Below the pieces are notes generated by a model. The model searched no databases. It was not told the origin of the DNA and saw only the letters and a program-made list of their open reading frames with translations. The translations under genes and the position numbers were made by a program. From NCBI RefSeq assembly GCF_009789675.1, contig NZ_CP046913.1, positions 1,860,001 through 1,924,000 of the forward strand: DNA of 64,000 nt, in the 5' to 3' direction. The DNA comes from Paraburkholderia acidisoli. Its GTDB lineage: Bacteria > Pseudomonadota > Gammaproteobacteria > Burkholderiales > Burkholderiaceae. Each line of letters starts with the position of its first letter. The first letter of the stretch is position 1. Below, one piece after another: positions 17,859 to 26,692 of this stretch.

Positions 17859-19427
17859 ATGGCAGCAGCACAACAACCCGACGTCCATCCGCCGCTACAG
17901 GGCGCGCAACTCGTGATCGGCACCATCGCGGTGTCGCTCGCGGTGTTCATGAACGTGCTCGACACGTCGATCGCGAACGTCTCGATCCCGTCGATCTCGG
18001 GCGACCTCGGCGTCTCGTCGGATCAGGGCACGTGGGTCATCACCTCGTTCGCCGTGGCGAACGCGATCTCCGTGCCGCTCACCGGCTGGCTCACGCAGCG
18101 CTTCGGCCAGGTGCGCCTGTTCATGGCGTCGATCATTCTGTTCGTGATCTCGTCGTGGATGTGCGGTCTCGCGCCCACGCTGCCCTTCCTGCTCGCCTCG
18201 CGCGTGCTGCAGGGCGCCGTGGCCGGCCCCATGATCCCGCTCTCGCAAACGCTGCTGCTCGCGAGCTACCCGCGCGCGAAGGCGCCCATGGCGCTTTCGA
18301 TGTGGTCGATGACCACGCTGATCGCGCCGGTCGCGGGGCCCATTCTGGGCGGCTGGATCTCCGACAACATCTCGTGGCCGTGGATCTTCTACGTGAACAT
18401 TCCGGTCGGCATCGTGGCGGCCGGGGCCACGTGGGCGATCTTCCGCAACCGCGACTCGGCCATTCGCAAGGCGCCTATCGACGGCGTGGGCCTCGGGCTC
18501 CTGATCGTCTGGGTCGGCTCGCTCCAGGTGATGCTCGACAAGGGCAAGGACCTCGACTGGTTCTCGTCCACGACCATCATCGTGCTCGCGCTCACGGCCA
18601 TCATCGCATTCGCGTTCTTCGTAGTGTGGGAGCTGACCGCCGAGCACCCCGTGGTCGATCTCTCGCTGTTCGCGCGGCGCAATTTCACGGGCGGCACGAT
18701 TGCGCTCTCGATCGGTTACGGACTCTACTTCGGCAACCTCGTGCTGCTGCCGCTCTGGCTGCAAACCGACCTCGGCTACACGGCCACGGACGCGGGCCTC
18801 GTGATGGCGCCCGTGGGGCTCTTCGCGGTCCTGCTCTCGCCCATCACGGGCAAGATGCTGCCGCGCACCGACCCGCGCTACATCGCGACCACGGCGTTCG
18901 TCGTGTTCGCGCTGTGCTTCTGGATGCGCTCGCAGTACACCACCGGCGTCGACACGTGGTCGCTCACGCTGCCCACGCTGATCCAGGGCATCGGCATGGC
19001 GGGCCTCTTCATTCCGCTCGTCTCGATCACGCTCTCGGGTTTGCCGGGGCATCGCATTCCGGCGGCGTCGGGTTTGTCGAACTTCGTGCGGATCATGTGC
19101 GGCGGTATCGGCACGTCGATCTTCGAAACCGCGTGGGATCACCGCACCACGTATCACCACGCGCGCCTGACCGAAGTGGCCACGCCGACCAACCCGATCT
19201 TCAACCAGTCGATCCAGCAGATGCAGAACGCCGCGGGCCTGGATACATCGCAGGCGCACGGGCTGTTCGACCGCATGCTTTCGCAGCAGGCCGCGCAGCT
19301 CGGCGTGAACGATCTGTTCTTCATCTCGTCGGCGATCTTCATCGTGCTGATCGTGCTGATCTGGATCACGCGCCCCGAGCGCGCGGGCAGTGCGGATGCC
19401 GGCGCGGCGGCTTCGGCGGCGCACTAA
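17859..19427 (+). CDS. emrB: EmrB-type multidrug transporter (MFS, DHA2 family, 14 TM)
   Basis: A 522-residue inner-membrane proton/drug antiporter with about 14 hydrophobic helices, the DHA2 size class. Motif D1-like NVLDTSIANVSIPSISGDLG lies in TM1, motif A GWLTQRFGQVRLFM follows TM2, and motif C-like ALSMWSMTTLIAPVAGPILGGW is in TM5. It starts 33 bp after emrA and ends at a strong terminator, closing the marR-OMF-emrA-emrB unit. EmrAB relatives export hydrophobic acids, uncouplers and antibiotics; the substrate here cannot be told from sequence. Confidence 0.95.
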   Translation: MAAAQQPDVHPPLQGAQLVIGTIAVSLAVFMNVLDTSIANVSIPSISGDLGVSSDQGTWVITSFAVANAISVPLTGWLTQRFGQVRLFMASIILFVISSWMCGLAPTLPFLLASRVLQGAVAGPMIPLSQTLLLASYPRAKAPMALSMWSMTTLIAPVAGPILGGWISDNISWPWIFYVNIPVGIVAAGATWAIFRNRDSAIRKAPIDGVGLGLLIVWVGSLQVMLDKGKDLDWFSSTTIIVLALTAIIAFAFFVVWELTAEHPVVDLSLFARRNFTGGTIALSIGYGLYFGNLVLLPLWLQTDLGYTATDAGLVMAPVGLFAVLLSPITGKMLPRTDPRYIATTAFVVFALCFWMRSQYTTGVDTWSLTLPTLIQGIGMAGLFIPLVSITLSGLPGHRIPAASGLSNFVRIMCGGIGTSIFETAWDHRTTYHHARLTEVATPTNPIFNQSIQQMQNAAGLDTSQAHGLFDRMLSQQAAQLGVNDLFFISSAIFIVLIVLIWITRPERAGSADAGAAASAAH

Positions 19428-19452
19428 CCCCGCCCGAAACACGCGACCCAAC

Positions 19453-19493
19453 AAAAACGGCACGTCCGGTTCATCACCGGCGTGCCGTTTTTT
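19453..19493 (+). terminator. Rho-independent terminator after emrB
   Basis: AAAACGGCAC (19454-19463) pairs with GTGCCGTTTT (19482-19491), with an inner CCGGT/ACCGG stem, followed by further T residues. It ends the efflux operon 26 bp past emrB. Confidence 0.88.
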
Positions 19494-19562
19494 CATGTCG
19501 ATGCGAACGATGCGAACCGGCCGCCGCGCTCGACTCACTGCCGCGCATTCAGCCTTCGCCGC

Positions 19563-20531
19563 TCACTCCGAGCCGCTCACCAGCAGCCGCTCCGGCGCGA
19601 GCACGCCCACGCCCGCCTTCGCCACGCCGAGCAGACGCCCTGCCGCGTCGTACACGCGTACGCGTTCGGCCGCTTCGCAGGCCGTGCGATCGAGCGTGAG
19701 CGCGTTGAGCGGCAAACGCTGCCCGTGCGTGAAGCGGCGCGCGGCTTCGGCGTCGAGCGTGACCGCGGGGAAGGTGGAGAGCAGCGCGTCGACGGGTTGC
19801 AGCCACACGTCGCGCGCGGCTTCGTCAACGGCCGTGAGCGCATCGAGCGTCACCGCGTGTTCGAGCGTGAGCGCACCCACGCCCGTGCGCCGCAGCATCA
19901 CGAGATGCGCGCCGCAGCCGAGCGTCTCGCCGATATCCTCGGCGAGCGTGCGCACGTAGGTGCCCTTGCTGCACGTCACGCGAAACGTCACGTCGGGCAG
20001 CGCGCACGCGAGCAGGTCCAGCGCGAGGATTTTGACCTCGCGGCCTTCGCGCTCGACCGTCTGGCCCGCGCGAGCGTATTCGTAGAGCGGTTTGCCGTCG
20101 CGCTTGAGCGCCGAGTACATGGGCGGCACCTGCACGATGTCGCCGAGAAAACGCGCCATCGCCTCGCGCACCGCGGCTTCGTCGCAGGCCACGGCGCGGG
20201 TCTCGACGGCCTCGCCTTCGGCGTCGCCCGTCGTCGTGCGTATGCCGAGGCGCATGGTGGCCTCATAGGTCTTGTCGGCCTCGAGCAAGTCCTGCGAGAA
20301 CTTGGTCGCCTCGCCGAAGCACAGCGGCAGCAAGCCGGTCGCGAGCGGATCGAGCGTGCCCGTATGGCCCGCCTTCTTCACGCGATACAAACGCTTGGCG
20401 CGAATCAGCGCGTCGTTGCTGGAAAGGCCAAGCGGCTTGTCCAGCAGCAGCACGCCGTCGAGCAGACGGCGCGGCACCTTGGGACGCGCGGCGTCTTTCG
20501 CGCCTTGAGACTTACGGGGGGAATCGGTCAT
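19563..20531 (-). CDS. truB: tRNA pseudouridine-55 synthase TruB
   Basis: A 322-residue pseudouridine synthase that converts U55 in the T-loop of tRNAs. The ATG at 20531 gives MTDSPRKSQGAKD with a basic N-terminal extension, then the TruB motif GVLLLDKPLGLSSNDAL and the catalytic Asp in GHTGTLDPLATGLLP (D61). Further motifs are YEATMRLGIRTTTGDAEG, PPMYSALKRDGKPLYEYAR and CSKGTYVRTLAEDIGE. The C-terminal PUA-like part ends LLVSGSE. It follows rbfA by 10 bp as the last gene of the rimP-nusA-infB-rbfA-truB operon, the normal order in beta-proteobacteria. Confidence 0.96.
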   Translation of the reverse strand: MTDSPRKSQGAKDAARPKVPRRLLDGVLLLDKPLGLSSNDALIRAKRLYRVKKAGHTGTLDPLATGLLPLCFGEATKFSQDLLEADKTYEATMRLGIRTTTGDAEGEAVETRAVACDEAAVREAMARFLGDIVQVPPMYSALKRDGKPLYEYARAGQTVEREGREVKILALDLLACALPDVTFRVTCSKGTYVRTLAEDIGETLGCGAHLVMLRRTGVGALTLEHAVTLDALTAVDEAARDVWLQPVDALLSTFPAVTLDAEAARRFTHGQRLPLNALTLDRTACEAAERVRVYDAAGRLLGVAKAGVGVLAPERLLVSGSE

Positions 20532-20541
20532 GCGAACGGCG

Positions 20542-20910
20542 TCACTCGTCGTCCTTCGCACGCGAGGCATTCGCCTCGTCGATCAGACGCGACATCGCCA
20601 CGCCCTTCTCGACCGATACGTCGTAATGGAAATGCAGCGTCGGCACCGTGTGGATGTGCAAGCGCTTGAAGAGTTGATTGTGCAGATGGCCGGCGGCGTG
20701 ATTGAGCGCCTCCTGGGTGGCCTGGGGGTCGCCCGTGAGCGTCGTGAAGTAGACCTTCGCGTGCGCGTAGTCGGGCGTCAGTTCGACGCTCTGGATCGTG
20801 ACGAGACCCACGCGCGGATCTTTCACTTCACGCATCAGTTCGGACAGATCGCGCTGGATCTGATCGGCGATCTGCACGTTGCGATTCGGAGAAGAACGTT
20901 TTTTCGGCAT
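20542..20910 (-). CDS. rbfA: Ribosome-binding factor A
   Basis: A 122-residue KH-type protein that binds the 30S subunit late in 16S rRNA maturation and helps cold adaptation. The ATG at 20910 follows AGAGGTGGAACC and gives [26 protein letters not shown], the standard N-terminus. The core has [20 protein letters not shown] and AKVYFTTL, then [20 protein letters not shown]. The tail is short and charged. It sits between infB (with an internal terminator-like hairpin) and truB. Confidence 0.96.
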   Translation of the reverse strand: MPKKRSSPNRNVQIADQIQRDLSELMREVKDPRVGLVTIQSVELTPDYAHAKVYFTTLTGDPQATQEALNHAAGHLHNQLFKRLHIHTVPTLHFHYDVSVEKGVAMSRLIDEANASRAKDDE

Positions 20911-20992
20911 GATGGTTCCACCTCTTGAGGCGGCATTCAGGGCGGCGCGCCTTGCCGTGCGACGGATCGCAACGAACGAAAAGCGGCCGCAT

Positions 20993-21034
20993 AAAAACAA
21001 ACGGGCGGGGCTGGCCAGCGCCCGCCCCGCCCGT
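20993..21034 (-). terminator. Terminator-like hairpin inside the infB-rbfA operon
   Basis: On the minus strand an 11-bp GC stem (arms 21024-21034 and 21001-21011) is followed by TTGTTTTT (20993-21000). It lies just past the infB stop and 80 bp before rbfA. Its shape is that of an intrinsic terminator, so it may reduce rbfA-truB expression relative to infB. Confidence 0.7.
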
Positions 21035-21054
21035 CTTGCGTATGCGCTGAAAAC

Positions 21055-24009
21055 TTACAGCGTACGCGCGACTTCGGTGATCTCGAACACTTCGAACTGA
21101 TCGCCTTCGACGATGTCGCTGAAGTTCTTGATCGACATACCGCACTCGAAGCCTTGCTTGACTTCCTTGACGTCGTCCTTGAAGCGCTTGAGCGAGTCGA
21201 GTTCGCCGGTATGGATCACCACGTTGTTGCGGATCACGCGCACCGACGACGAACGCTTGACGAAACCGTCCGTGACCATACAGCCCGCGATCAGGCCGAC
21301 CTTCGGCACGCGGATCACCTGGCGCACTTCCGCCATACCCGTGACCGTTTCGCGCTTCTCCGGCGCCAGCATGCCCGACATGGCCGCCTTCACCTCATCC
21401 ACTGCGTCATAGATGATGTTGTAGTAACGGATGTCGATGCCGTTCGCCTCGGCCACCTTACGCGCCTGCGCATCCGCACGCGTGTTGAAGCCGATGATGA
21501 CCGCCTTCGAAGCCGTGGCCAGGTTGACGTCCGACTCGCTGATCGCACCGACCGCGCTGTGCACGATCTGCACGCGCACTTCGCTGGTCGAGAGCTTGAG
21601 CAGCGATTGCACCAGCGCTTCCTGCGAACCTTGCACGTCGGCCTTGACGATGAGCGGCAGGTTTTGCACTTCGCCTTCCGCCATCTGCTCGAGCATGTTT
21701 TCGAGCTTCGCGGCCTGTTGCTTCGCCAGCTTGACGTCGCGGAACTTGCCTTGACGGAACATGGCGATTTCACGCGCCTTGCGCTCGTCCGGCAGCACGA
21801 TGACTTCTTCGCCCGCGCCCGGCACTTCCGAGAGACCCTGGATTTCGACCGGGATCGACGGACCCGCTTCCTTCGTGGGCTTGCCCGTTTCGTCGAGCAT
21901 GGCGCGCACGCGGCCGTAGGCACTGCCTGCGAGGACCACGTCGCCGCGATTGAGCGTACCCGACTGGACGAGGATCGTGGCAACCGGGCCCTTACCCTTG
22001 TCGAGCTTCGCTTCGATCACGATGCCCTTGGCCGGTGCTTCGACCGGTGCCTTCAGTTCCAGCACTTCGGCTTGCAGCAGCACGTTTTCGAGCAGGTCGT
22101 CGATACCCGCGCCGGTCTTCGCCGACACCGGCACGAACGGCGAGTCGCCGCCGTACTCTTCCGGCACCACGCCTTCCGCGACCAGTTCCTGCTTGACGCG
22201 GTCGAGGTTCGCATCCGGCTTGTCGATCTTGTTGATCGCGACGACGAGCGGCACGCCCGCGGCCTTCGCGTGAGCGATGGCTTCCTTCGTCTGCGGCATC
22301 ACGCCGTCGTCCGCCGCCACCACCAGAATGACGATGTCGGTGGCCTTCGCACCGCGGGCACGCATGGCCGTGAAGGCCTCGTGACCCGGCGTGTCGAGGA
22401 ACGTGATGACGCCACGCGGCGTTTCGACGTGATACGCGCCGATGTGCTGCGTAATGCCGCCGGCTTCGCCCGCTGCGACCTTGGCGCGGCGGATGTAGTC
22501 GAGCAGCGAGGTCTTGCCGTGGTCGACGTGACCCATGACCGTGACGACCGGCGGACGCGGCAGTTGCTCGGCGTCCGTGGCCGACGTCTGGCCTTCGACC
22601 AGCAGCGCTTCCGGATCGTCGAGCTTCGCGGCCACTGCACTGTGGCCGAGTTCCTCGACGATGATCATCGCCGTTTCCTGGTCGAGCATCTGGTTGATGG
22701 TGACCATCTGGCCCATCTTCATCATCACCTTGATGACTTCCGACGCCTTCACGGACATCTTGTGCGCGAGGTCGGCCACCGTGATGGTTTCCGGCACGTG
22801 CACTTCACGCACGATCGGCTCGGTCGGCGCCTGGAACGTCGATGCGTCCTGGTGACGGCCACGGCCCTTCGGGCCGCCGCGCCAGCCGCGGTCCACGCCG
22901 CCCGACGAGTCGCCGCGCGTCTTGATGCCGCGACGCTTGGCGGCGTCGTCCTGCCAGCCGCCCTTGCCTGCGCCCGGCTTCTTGTTGCGGTCGCCCGCGC
23001 CGGCACCGGCGCCCGGCGCCGAGGGTGCCGCCGCCGTGGCCGGCTTCTTCGCCGCCGCGCCGGCTGCCGCCGGACGTGCCGCTGCGCCTTCCGGACGCGC
23101 CGGCTTGTGCAGCGTGCCCTTCGCTTCCGCGGGCTTCGGCGCTTCCACCGGCTTGGGCGGTTCAGGCGCCTTCACCTGCGCCTTGCGCGGCGTGTTCATC
23201 ATTTCGCGAATCGCGCGCGCTTCGGCCTCGGCGGCCGCACGGCGACGAGCGATTTCGTCTTGTTCCTTCTGCGCCTTGTCGGCGGCTTCGCGCGCGGCGG
23301 CTTCGGCCTTCTGGGCCGCTTCGCGTTGCGCGGCGCGCTCGGCGGCGGCGCGCTGTTCGTCTTGCTGGTCCTGCTGTTGCTTCACTTCTTTCGCTTCCGC
23401 TTCGGCGTTGCGCTGCGCTGCCACGGCCTGGGCGGCAAGCTCGCGAGCAGCGGTATCGGCCGCTGCCTTCTTCTTCGCTGCGTCTTCCTCGGCGCGGCGG
23501 CGCTCGGCTTCGGCAGCCTCTTCGCGCGCACGGCGCTCGGACTCTTCACGCGCCAGAAGTTCCTGACGCTCCTTCAGTTCTTGAGCCTGACGCTCGAGCA
23601 GCTCCGCCTCGCGGCGTGCTTCTTCCTCGCGGCGCTGCAGTTCCGCTTCTTCAGCGGCAGCTGCTGCGTCGGCGGCATGATCCGGTGCCTGCGCCTCGTC
23701 GGCGTTCTCGTCGCGGCGGACGAAAGTACGCTTCTTGCGCACCTCGACCTGAATGGTGCGAGCTTTGCCCGTCGCATCGGACTGCTTGATTTCCGACGTA
23801 TGCCGTTTCGTCAGCGTGATCTTGCGCTTGTCTGCATCAGTCGAGCCGTGAGACTTGCGCAAGTGGTCGAGCAGACGCGCCTTGTCCGTTTCGGACAAGG
23901 AGTCGGCTTCGCTCGCTTTCGTGACGCCCGCCGCTTGCAGCTGCTCGAGCAGCACGCCAGCAGGCATCTTCAGTTCCGCGGCAAATTGGGCTACGTTGTT
24001 ACTCGCCAT
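21055..24009 (-). CDS. infB: Translation initiation factor IF-2
   Basis: A 984-residue GTPase that brings fMet-tRNA to the 30S subunit. The N-terminal IF2_N domain ([22 protein letters not shown]) is followed by a very long, charged linker of Ala/Glu/Lys/Arg repeats (about residues 115-290, probable single alpha-helix or coiled coil) and a Pro/Ala-rich stretch. A second IF2_N domain ([22 protein letters not shown]) comes next. The G domain has [18 protein letters not shown] (G1), [15 protein letters not shown] (G3) and [11 protein letters not shown] (G4). The C-terminal domains end [13 protein letters not shown]. The length and long linker are normal for Burkholderiaceae. It lies 151 bp after nusA. 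Confidence 0.97.
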   Translation of the reverse strand: MASNNVAQFAAELKMPAGVLLEQLQAAGVTKASEADSLSETDKARLLDHLRKSHGSTDADKRKITLTKRHTSEIKQSDATGKARTIQVEVRKKRTFVRRDENADEAQAPDHAADAAAAAEEAELQRREEEARREAELLERQAQELKERQELLAREESERRAREEAAEAERRRAEEDAAKKKAAADTAARELAAQAVAAQRNAEAEAKEVKQQQDQQDEQRAAAERAAQREAAQKAEAAAREAADKAQKEQDEIARRRAAAEAEARAIREMMNTPRKAQVKAPEPPKPVEAPKPAEAKGTLHKPARPEGAAARPAAAGAAAKKPATAAAPSAPGAGAGAGDRNKKPGAGKGGWQDDAAKRRGIKTRGDSSGGVDRGWRGGPKGRGRHQDASTFQAPTEPIVREVHVPETITVADLAHKMSVKASEVIKVMMKMGQMVTINQMLDQETAMIIVEELGHSAVAAKLDDPEALLVEGQTSATDAEQLPRPPVVTVMGHVDHGKTSLLDYIRRAKVAAGEAGGITQHIGAYHVETPRGVITFLDTPGHEAFTAMRARGAKATDIVILVVAADDGVMPQTKEAIAHAKAAGVPLVVAINKIDKPDANLDRVKQELVAEGVVPEEYGGDSPFVPVSAKTGAGIDDLLENVLLQAEVLELKAPVEAPAKGIVIEAKLDKGKGPVATILVQSGTLNRGDVVLAGSAYGRVRAMLDETGKPTKEAGPSIPVEIQGLSEVPGAGEEVIVLPDERKAREIAMFRQGKFRDVKLAKQQAAKLENMLEQMAEGEVQNLPLIVKADVQGSQEALVQSLLKLSTSEVRVQIVHSAVGAISESDVNLATASKAVIIGFNTRADAQARKVAEANGIDIRYYNIIYDAVDEVKAAMSGMLAPEKRETVTGMAEVRQVIRVPKVGLIAGCMVTDGFVKRSSSVRVIRNNVVIHTGELDSLKRFKDDVKEVKQGFECGMSIKNFSDIVEGDQFEVFEITEVARTL

Positions 24010-24160
24010 TCATTCCTCTTAATGCAAGGACCGATTCCTTGCGGTTGACATCGGTTCATGCGGCCGTGGGTGCCCGGCTATTGCAAGGCCCCGCCGCGAT
24101 CAGTTCAGTGGGTCATGGTCGCTTCCTGCTCGTCGCGCCCCGGTTCGTGCCTCGAAAGGC

Positions 24161-25636
24161 TTATTCGAACCAGTGCTCGCGTGCCTTCATGATCAACGCC
24201 TTGGCGGCGTCCTCTTCCATTCCCGTCATTTCGGTAAGTTCGTCCACGGCCAGCTCGGCGAGCTCGTCGCGGGTGTGAACTTCGTGCTGAGCGAGTTTCG
24301 CCAGCAGGTCCGGGTCCATGCCGTCCAGACTCTTCAGGTCCAGCGCGGCGCTTTCCACCTTTTCCTCGTTCGCGATAGCCTGCGTGAGCAGTGCGTCGCG
24401 AGCGCGATTGCGCAACTCGTGCACGGTGTCCTCGTCGAACGCCTCGATTTCCAGCATTTCGTTGAGCGGCACGTAGGCGATCTCTTCGAGGCTCGTGAAG
24501 CCTTCGTCGATCAGGATGTCGGCGACTTCTTCGTCCACGTCGAGACGCGCCATGAACAGGTCGCGCAGCACCGTGCGCTCCTGATTCTGCTTCTGCGCGG
24601 ATTCGTCCGGCGTCATGATGTTGATCTGCCAGCCGGTCAGTTCGCCGGCGAGACGCACGTTCTGGCCGCTGCGGCCGATCGCGACCGCGAGCTCGCTTTC
24701 GTCGACGACCACGTCCATCGAATGCTTTTCTTCGTCGACAACGATCGACTGCACGGCTGCCGGCGCGAGCGCGCCGATCACGAACTGGGCGGGATCCTCC
24801 GACCATAGCACGATGTCGACGTTTTCGCCACCGAGCTCGTTACGCACGGCCTGCACGCGCGAGCCGCGAATGCCGACGCAGGTGCCGATCGGATCGATGC
24901 GCTTGTCGTAAGCCACCACGCCGATCTTGGCGCGCACGCCCGGATCGCGCGCCGCAGCCTTGATCTCGAGCAGGCCTTGCTCGATTTCCGGCACTTCCAT
25001 CTCGAACAGCTTCATCAGGAACTCGGGCGCCGTGCGCGAGAGTTCGATCTGCGGGCCGCGCGCGGTGCGGTCGACCTTGCCGATCCAGGCGCGCACGCGG
25101 TCGCCCACGCGCAGGTTCTCCTTCGGAATCAGCTGGTCGCGGCGCAGCAGCGCTTCGACACGGCCCGACTCGACGATGAAGTTACCCTTGTCCATGCGCT
25201 TGACCGTACCGGTCATGATGCTTTCGCCGCGCTCGAGGAAGTCGTTGAGGATCTGCTCGCGTTCGGCGTCGCGCACCTTCTGCAGAATGACCTGCTTGGC
25301 GGCCTGCGCGCCAATGCGGCCGAATTCCACCGAAGGCACCGGCTGCTCTACGAAACTGTCGATCTGCGCTTCGGGATCCTGCTCGCGCGCTTCGAACAGG
25401 AGGATTTCCTGATCCGGCTCCTGCAGGCCCGCCTCGTCCGGCACCACGCGCCAGCGACGGAAGGTTTCGTGCTCGCCGCTTTCGCGGTCGATGTGCACGC
25501 GGATATCCGCATCCTCGTCGAAGAGTTTCTTGGAGGCTGACGCAAGCGCCGCTTCAAGGGCGGCGAACACCACGTCCTTGTCGACATTCTTCTCGCGTGC
25601 CAGCGCGTCCACCAGCATCAACACTTCGCGACTCAT
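24161..25636 (-). CDS. nusA: Transcription termination/antitermination protein NusA
   Basis: A 491-residue RNA-polymerase-binding factor that promotes pausing and hairpin termination and takes part in antitermination. The N-terminal domain begins [18 protein letters not shown]. The S1 domain follows ([22 protein letters not shown]), then the KH pair with [26 protein letters not shown] and [18 protein letters not shown]. Two C-terminal acidic helix-hairpin-helix repeats (AR1 [21 protein letters not shown]2 [18 protein letters not shown]) are both present, as in E. coli. The start overlaps the rimP stop by four bases. NusA could act on the terminator upstream of rimP and on the one after infB. 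Confidence 0.97.
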   Translation of the reverse strand: MSREVLMLVDALAREKNVDKDVVFAALEAALASASKKLFDEDADIRVHIDRESGEHETFRRWRVVPDEAGLQEPDQEILLFEAREQDPEAQIDSFVEQPVPSVEFGRIGAQAAKQVILQKVRDAEREQILNDFLERGESIMTGTVKRMDKGNFIVESGRVEALLRRDQLIPKENLRVGDRVRAWIGKVDRTARGPQIELSRTAPEFLMKLFEMEVPEIEQGLLEIKAAARDPGVRAKIGVVAYDKRIDPIGTCVGIRGSRVQAVRNELGGENVDIVLWSEDPAQFVIGALAPAAVQSIVVDEEKHSMDVVVDESELAVAIGRSGQNVRLAGELTGWQINIMTPDESAQKQNQERTVLRDLFMARLDVDEEVADILIDEGFTSLEEIAYVPLNEMLEIEAFDEDTVHELRNRARDALLTQAIANEEKVESAALDLKSLDGMDPDLLAKLAQHEVHTRDELAELAVDELTEMTGMEEDAAKALIMKAREHWFE

Positions 25637-26091
25637 TGTTTGCGGCTCCTAAAGTCAACTTTGGGGATCAGGCGTGCTTTGTCGATATCCGCGAGCGTGA
25701 AATCCAGCATCGCGGGCCCCGCCTTCCCTTCGAATTCCAGACCGATGGTTTCGCCTTCGGGAGCATGCACGATACCCCGGTACGATTTCCGTCCGTCCAA
25801 TGGCTTTTTCAACGTGATGACCGCTTCGCAGCCTGCGAAGCGTTCGAAGTCCGCCAGTTTCTTCAGCGGACGGTCGAGGCCGGGCGACGAGACCTCGAGG
25901 CGCTCGTAGTCGATGTTCTCGACCGTCAGAACGTGCTGCAGCTGACGCGTGACCTTCTCGCAGTCCTCGATCGCGATACCCGCGGGCTGATCGATGTAGA
26001 TGGCCAGCATGCCGCGCCCGGTGCGCTCGAGGTCGACCAGCTCGTAACCGAGCCCGGTGACCGTGGTTTCAATCAGTTCCGTCAGTTGCAC
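25633..26091 (-). CDS. rimP: Ribosome maturation factor RimP
   Basis: A 152-residue protein needed for 30S maturation. The GTG at 26091, preceded by TTGGAGTGGGCATT, gives [20 protein letters not shown], the conserved N-terminus; a longer in-frame reading to 26184 is not needed. Family motifs include [43 protein letters not shown] and a C-terminal SH3-like half ending [12 protein letters not shown]. It is the first gene of the operon and overlaps nusA by four bases (ATGA), so the two are translationally coupled. Confidence 0.95.
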   Translation of the reverse strand: MQLTELIETTVTGLGYELVDLERTGRGMLAIYIDQPAGIAIEDCEKVTRQLQHVLTVENIDYERLEVSSPGLDRPLKKLADFERFAGCEAVITLKKPLDGRKSYRGIVHAPEGETIGLEFEGKAGPAMLDFTLADIDKARLIPKVDFRSRKQ

Positions 26092-26270
26092 AATGCCCAC
26101 TCCAAAATTTGCGCAGCGGGCCAGCAACCACCAATGCCTTGGGTTTTCGCGGGCCGCGCGCCAGGTGAGCGCGCGCGCTTTCACCCTGCTTCAACTACTT
26201 GCACATGGCTCCACGACGACGCACCACCCACGGGACCGTTTTGGCACCGAACCGGACTGCCGCCGCACAC

Positions 26271-26305
26271 AGCGCAGCGATTTGCATAAAGCGCAGCGAT
26301 CTGCA
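26271..26305. repeat. Two tandem copies of a 19-bp unit upstream of rimP
   Basis: AGCGCAGCGATTTGCA (26271-26286) recurs as AGCGCAGCGATCTGCA (26290-26305), 19 bp apart, with one mismatch. It lies between the leader terminator and rimP and may be a protein-binding direct repeat or chance duplication. Confidence 0.6.
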
Positions 26306-26337
26306 CCAGACACAGCAAATCAGTCAAATCGGTCGAA

Positions 26338-26425
26338 CCAAAAAAAAATGGGCTAGACGCCCATCTTGCCCATTCTCACCGGGTGGCCGCATCGGGAGCG
26401 CGATAAAAGCCGCACGCCCAGCGAC
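26338..26425 (-). ncRNA. Candidate sRNA or attenuated leader of the rimP-nusA-infB operon
   Basis: A promoter (26432-26460, minus) would start RNA near 26425. About 85 nt later the transcript meets an intrinsic terminator: AATGGGC (26368-26374) pairs with GCCCATT (26347-26353), followed by a run of about nine T on the minus strand. No convincing small reading frame is seen inside. The terminator lies 246 bp ahead of the rimP GTG. Either this is a free-standing sRNA between rluB and rimP or the operon leader is attenuated. In E. coli a tRNA gene (metY) and terminators precede rimP; no tRNA fold is present here. I do not recognise an RNA family. Confidence 0.5.
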
Positions 26426-26431
26426 TCCGTG

Positions 26432-26460
26432 ATTCTAGCCTTTTTTGGACATTAACGCAA
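26432..26460 (-). promoter_or_regulatory. Sigma-70 promoter upstream of rimP leader/sRNA
   Basis: On the minus strand TTGCGT (26455-26460), a 17-bp spacer and TAGAAT (26432-26437). Both hexamers are close to consensus and the spacing is ideal. It is the best promoter in the 601-bp gap between rluB and rimP. Confidence 0.65.
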
Positions 26461-26619
26461 TCGCGAGACGGGTACGCGCGGCCATCTGCCGGTATTTGGA
26501 CGCTTCCGGGCCGGATTTCCAGTTTTCATGCCGATTTCCATGCGCCGCGGCGATACGCACGACCAATGTCAACGCGGCTACGGCGCCAATCGCCGCGCGA
26601 GACTGCCGCCGCCCGATGC

Positions 26620-26662
26620 AAAACGGCGCCGGTCCGCCCCACGAGGAAGCGAACCGGCGCCG
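26620..26662 (-). terminator. Rho-independent terminator of rluB
   Basis: Perfect 10-bp arms CGGCGCCGGT (26624-26633) and ACCGGCGCCG (26653-26662), followed on the minus strand by TTTT (26620-26623). It lies 31 bp past the rluB stop. Confidence 0.75.
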
Positions 26663-26692
26663 CTCTAACCTAATCGCGCGAGCGCGAGAGAC

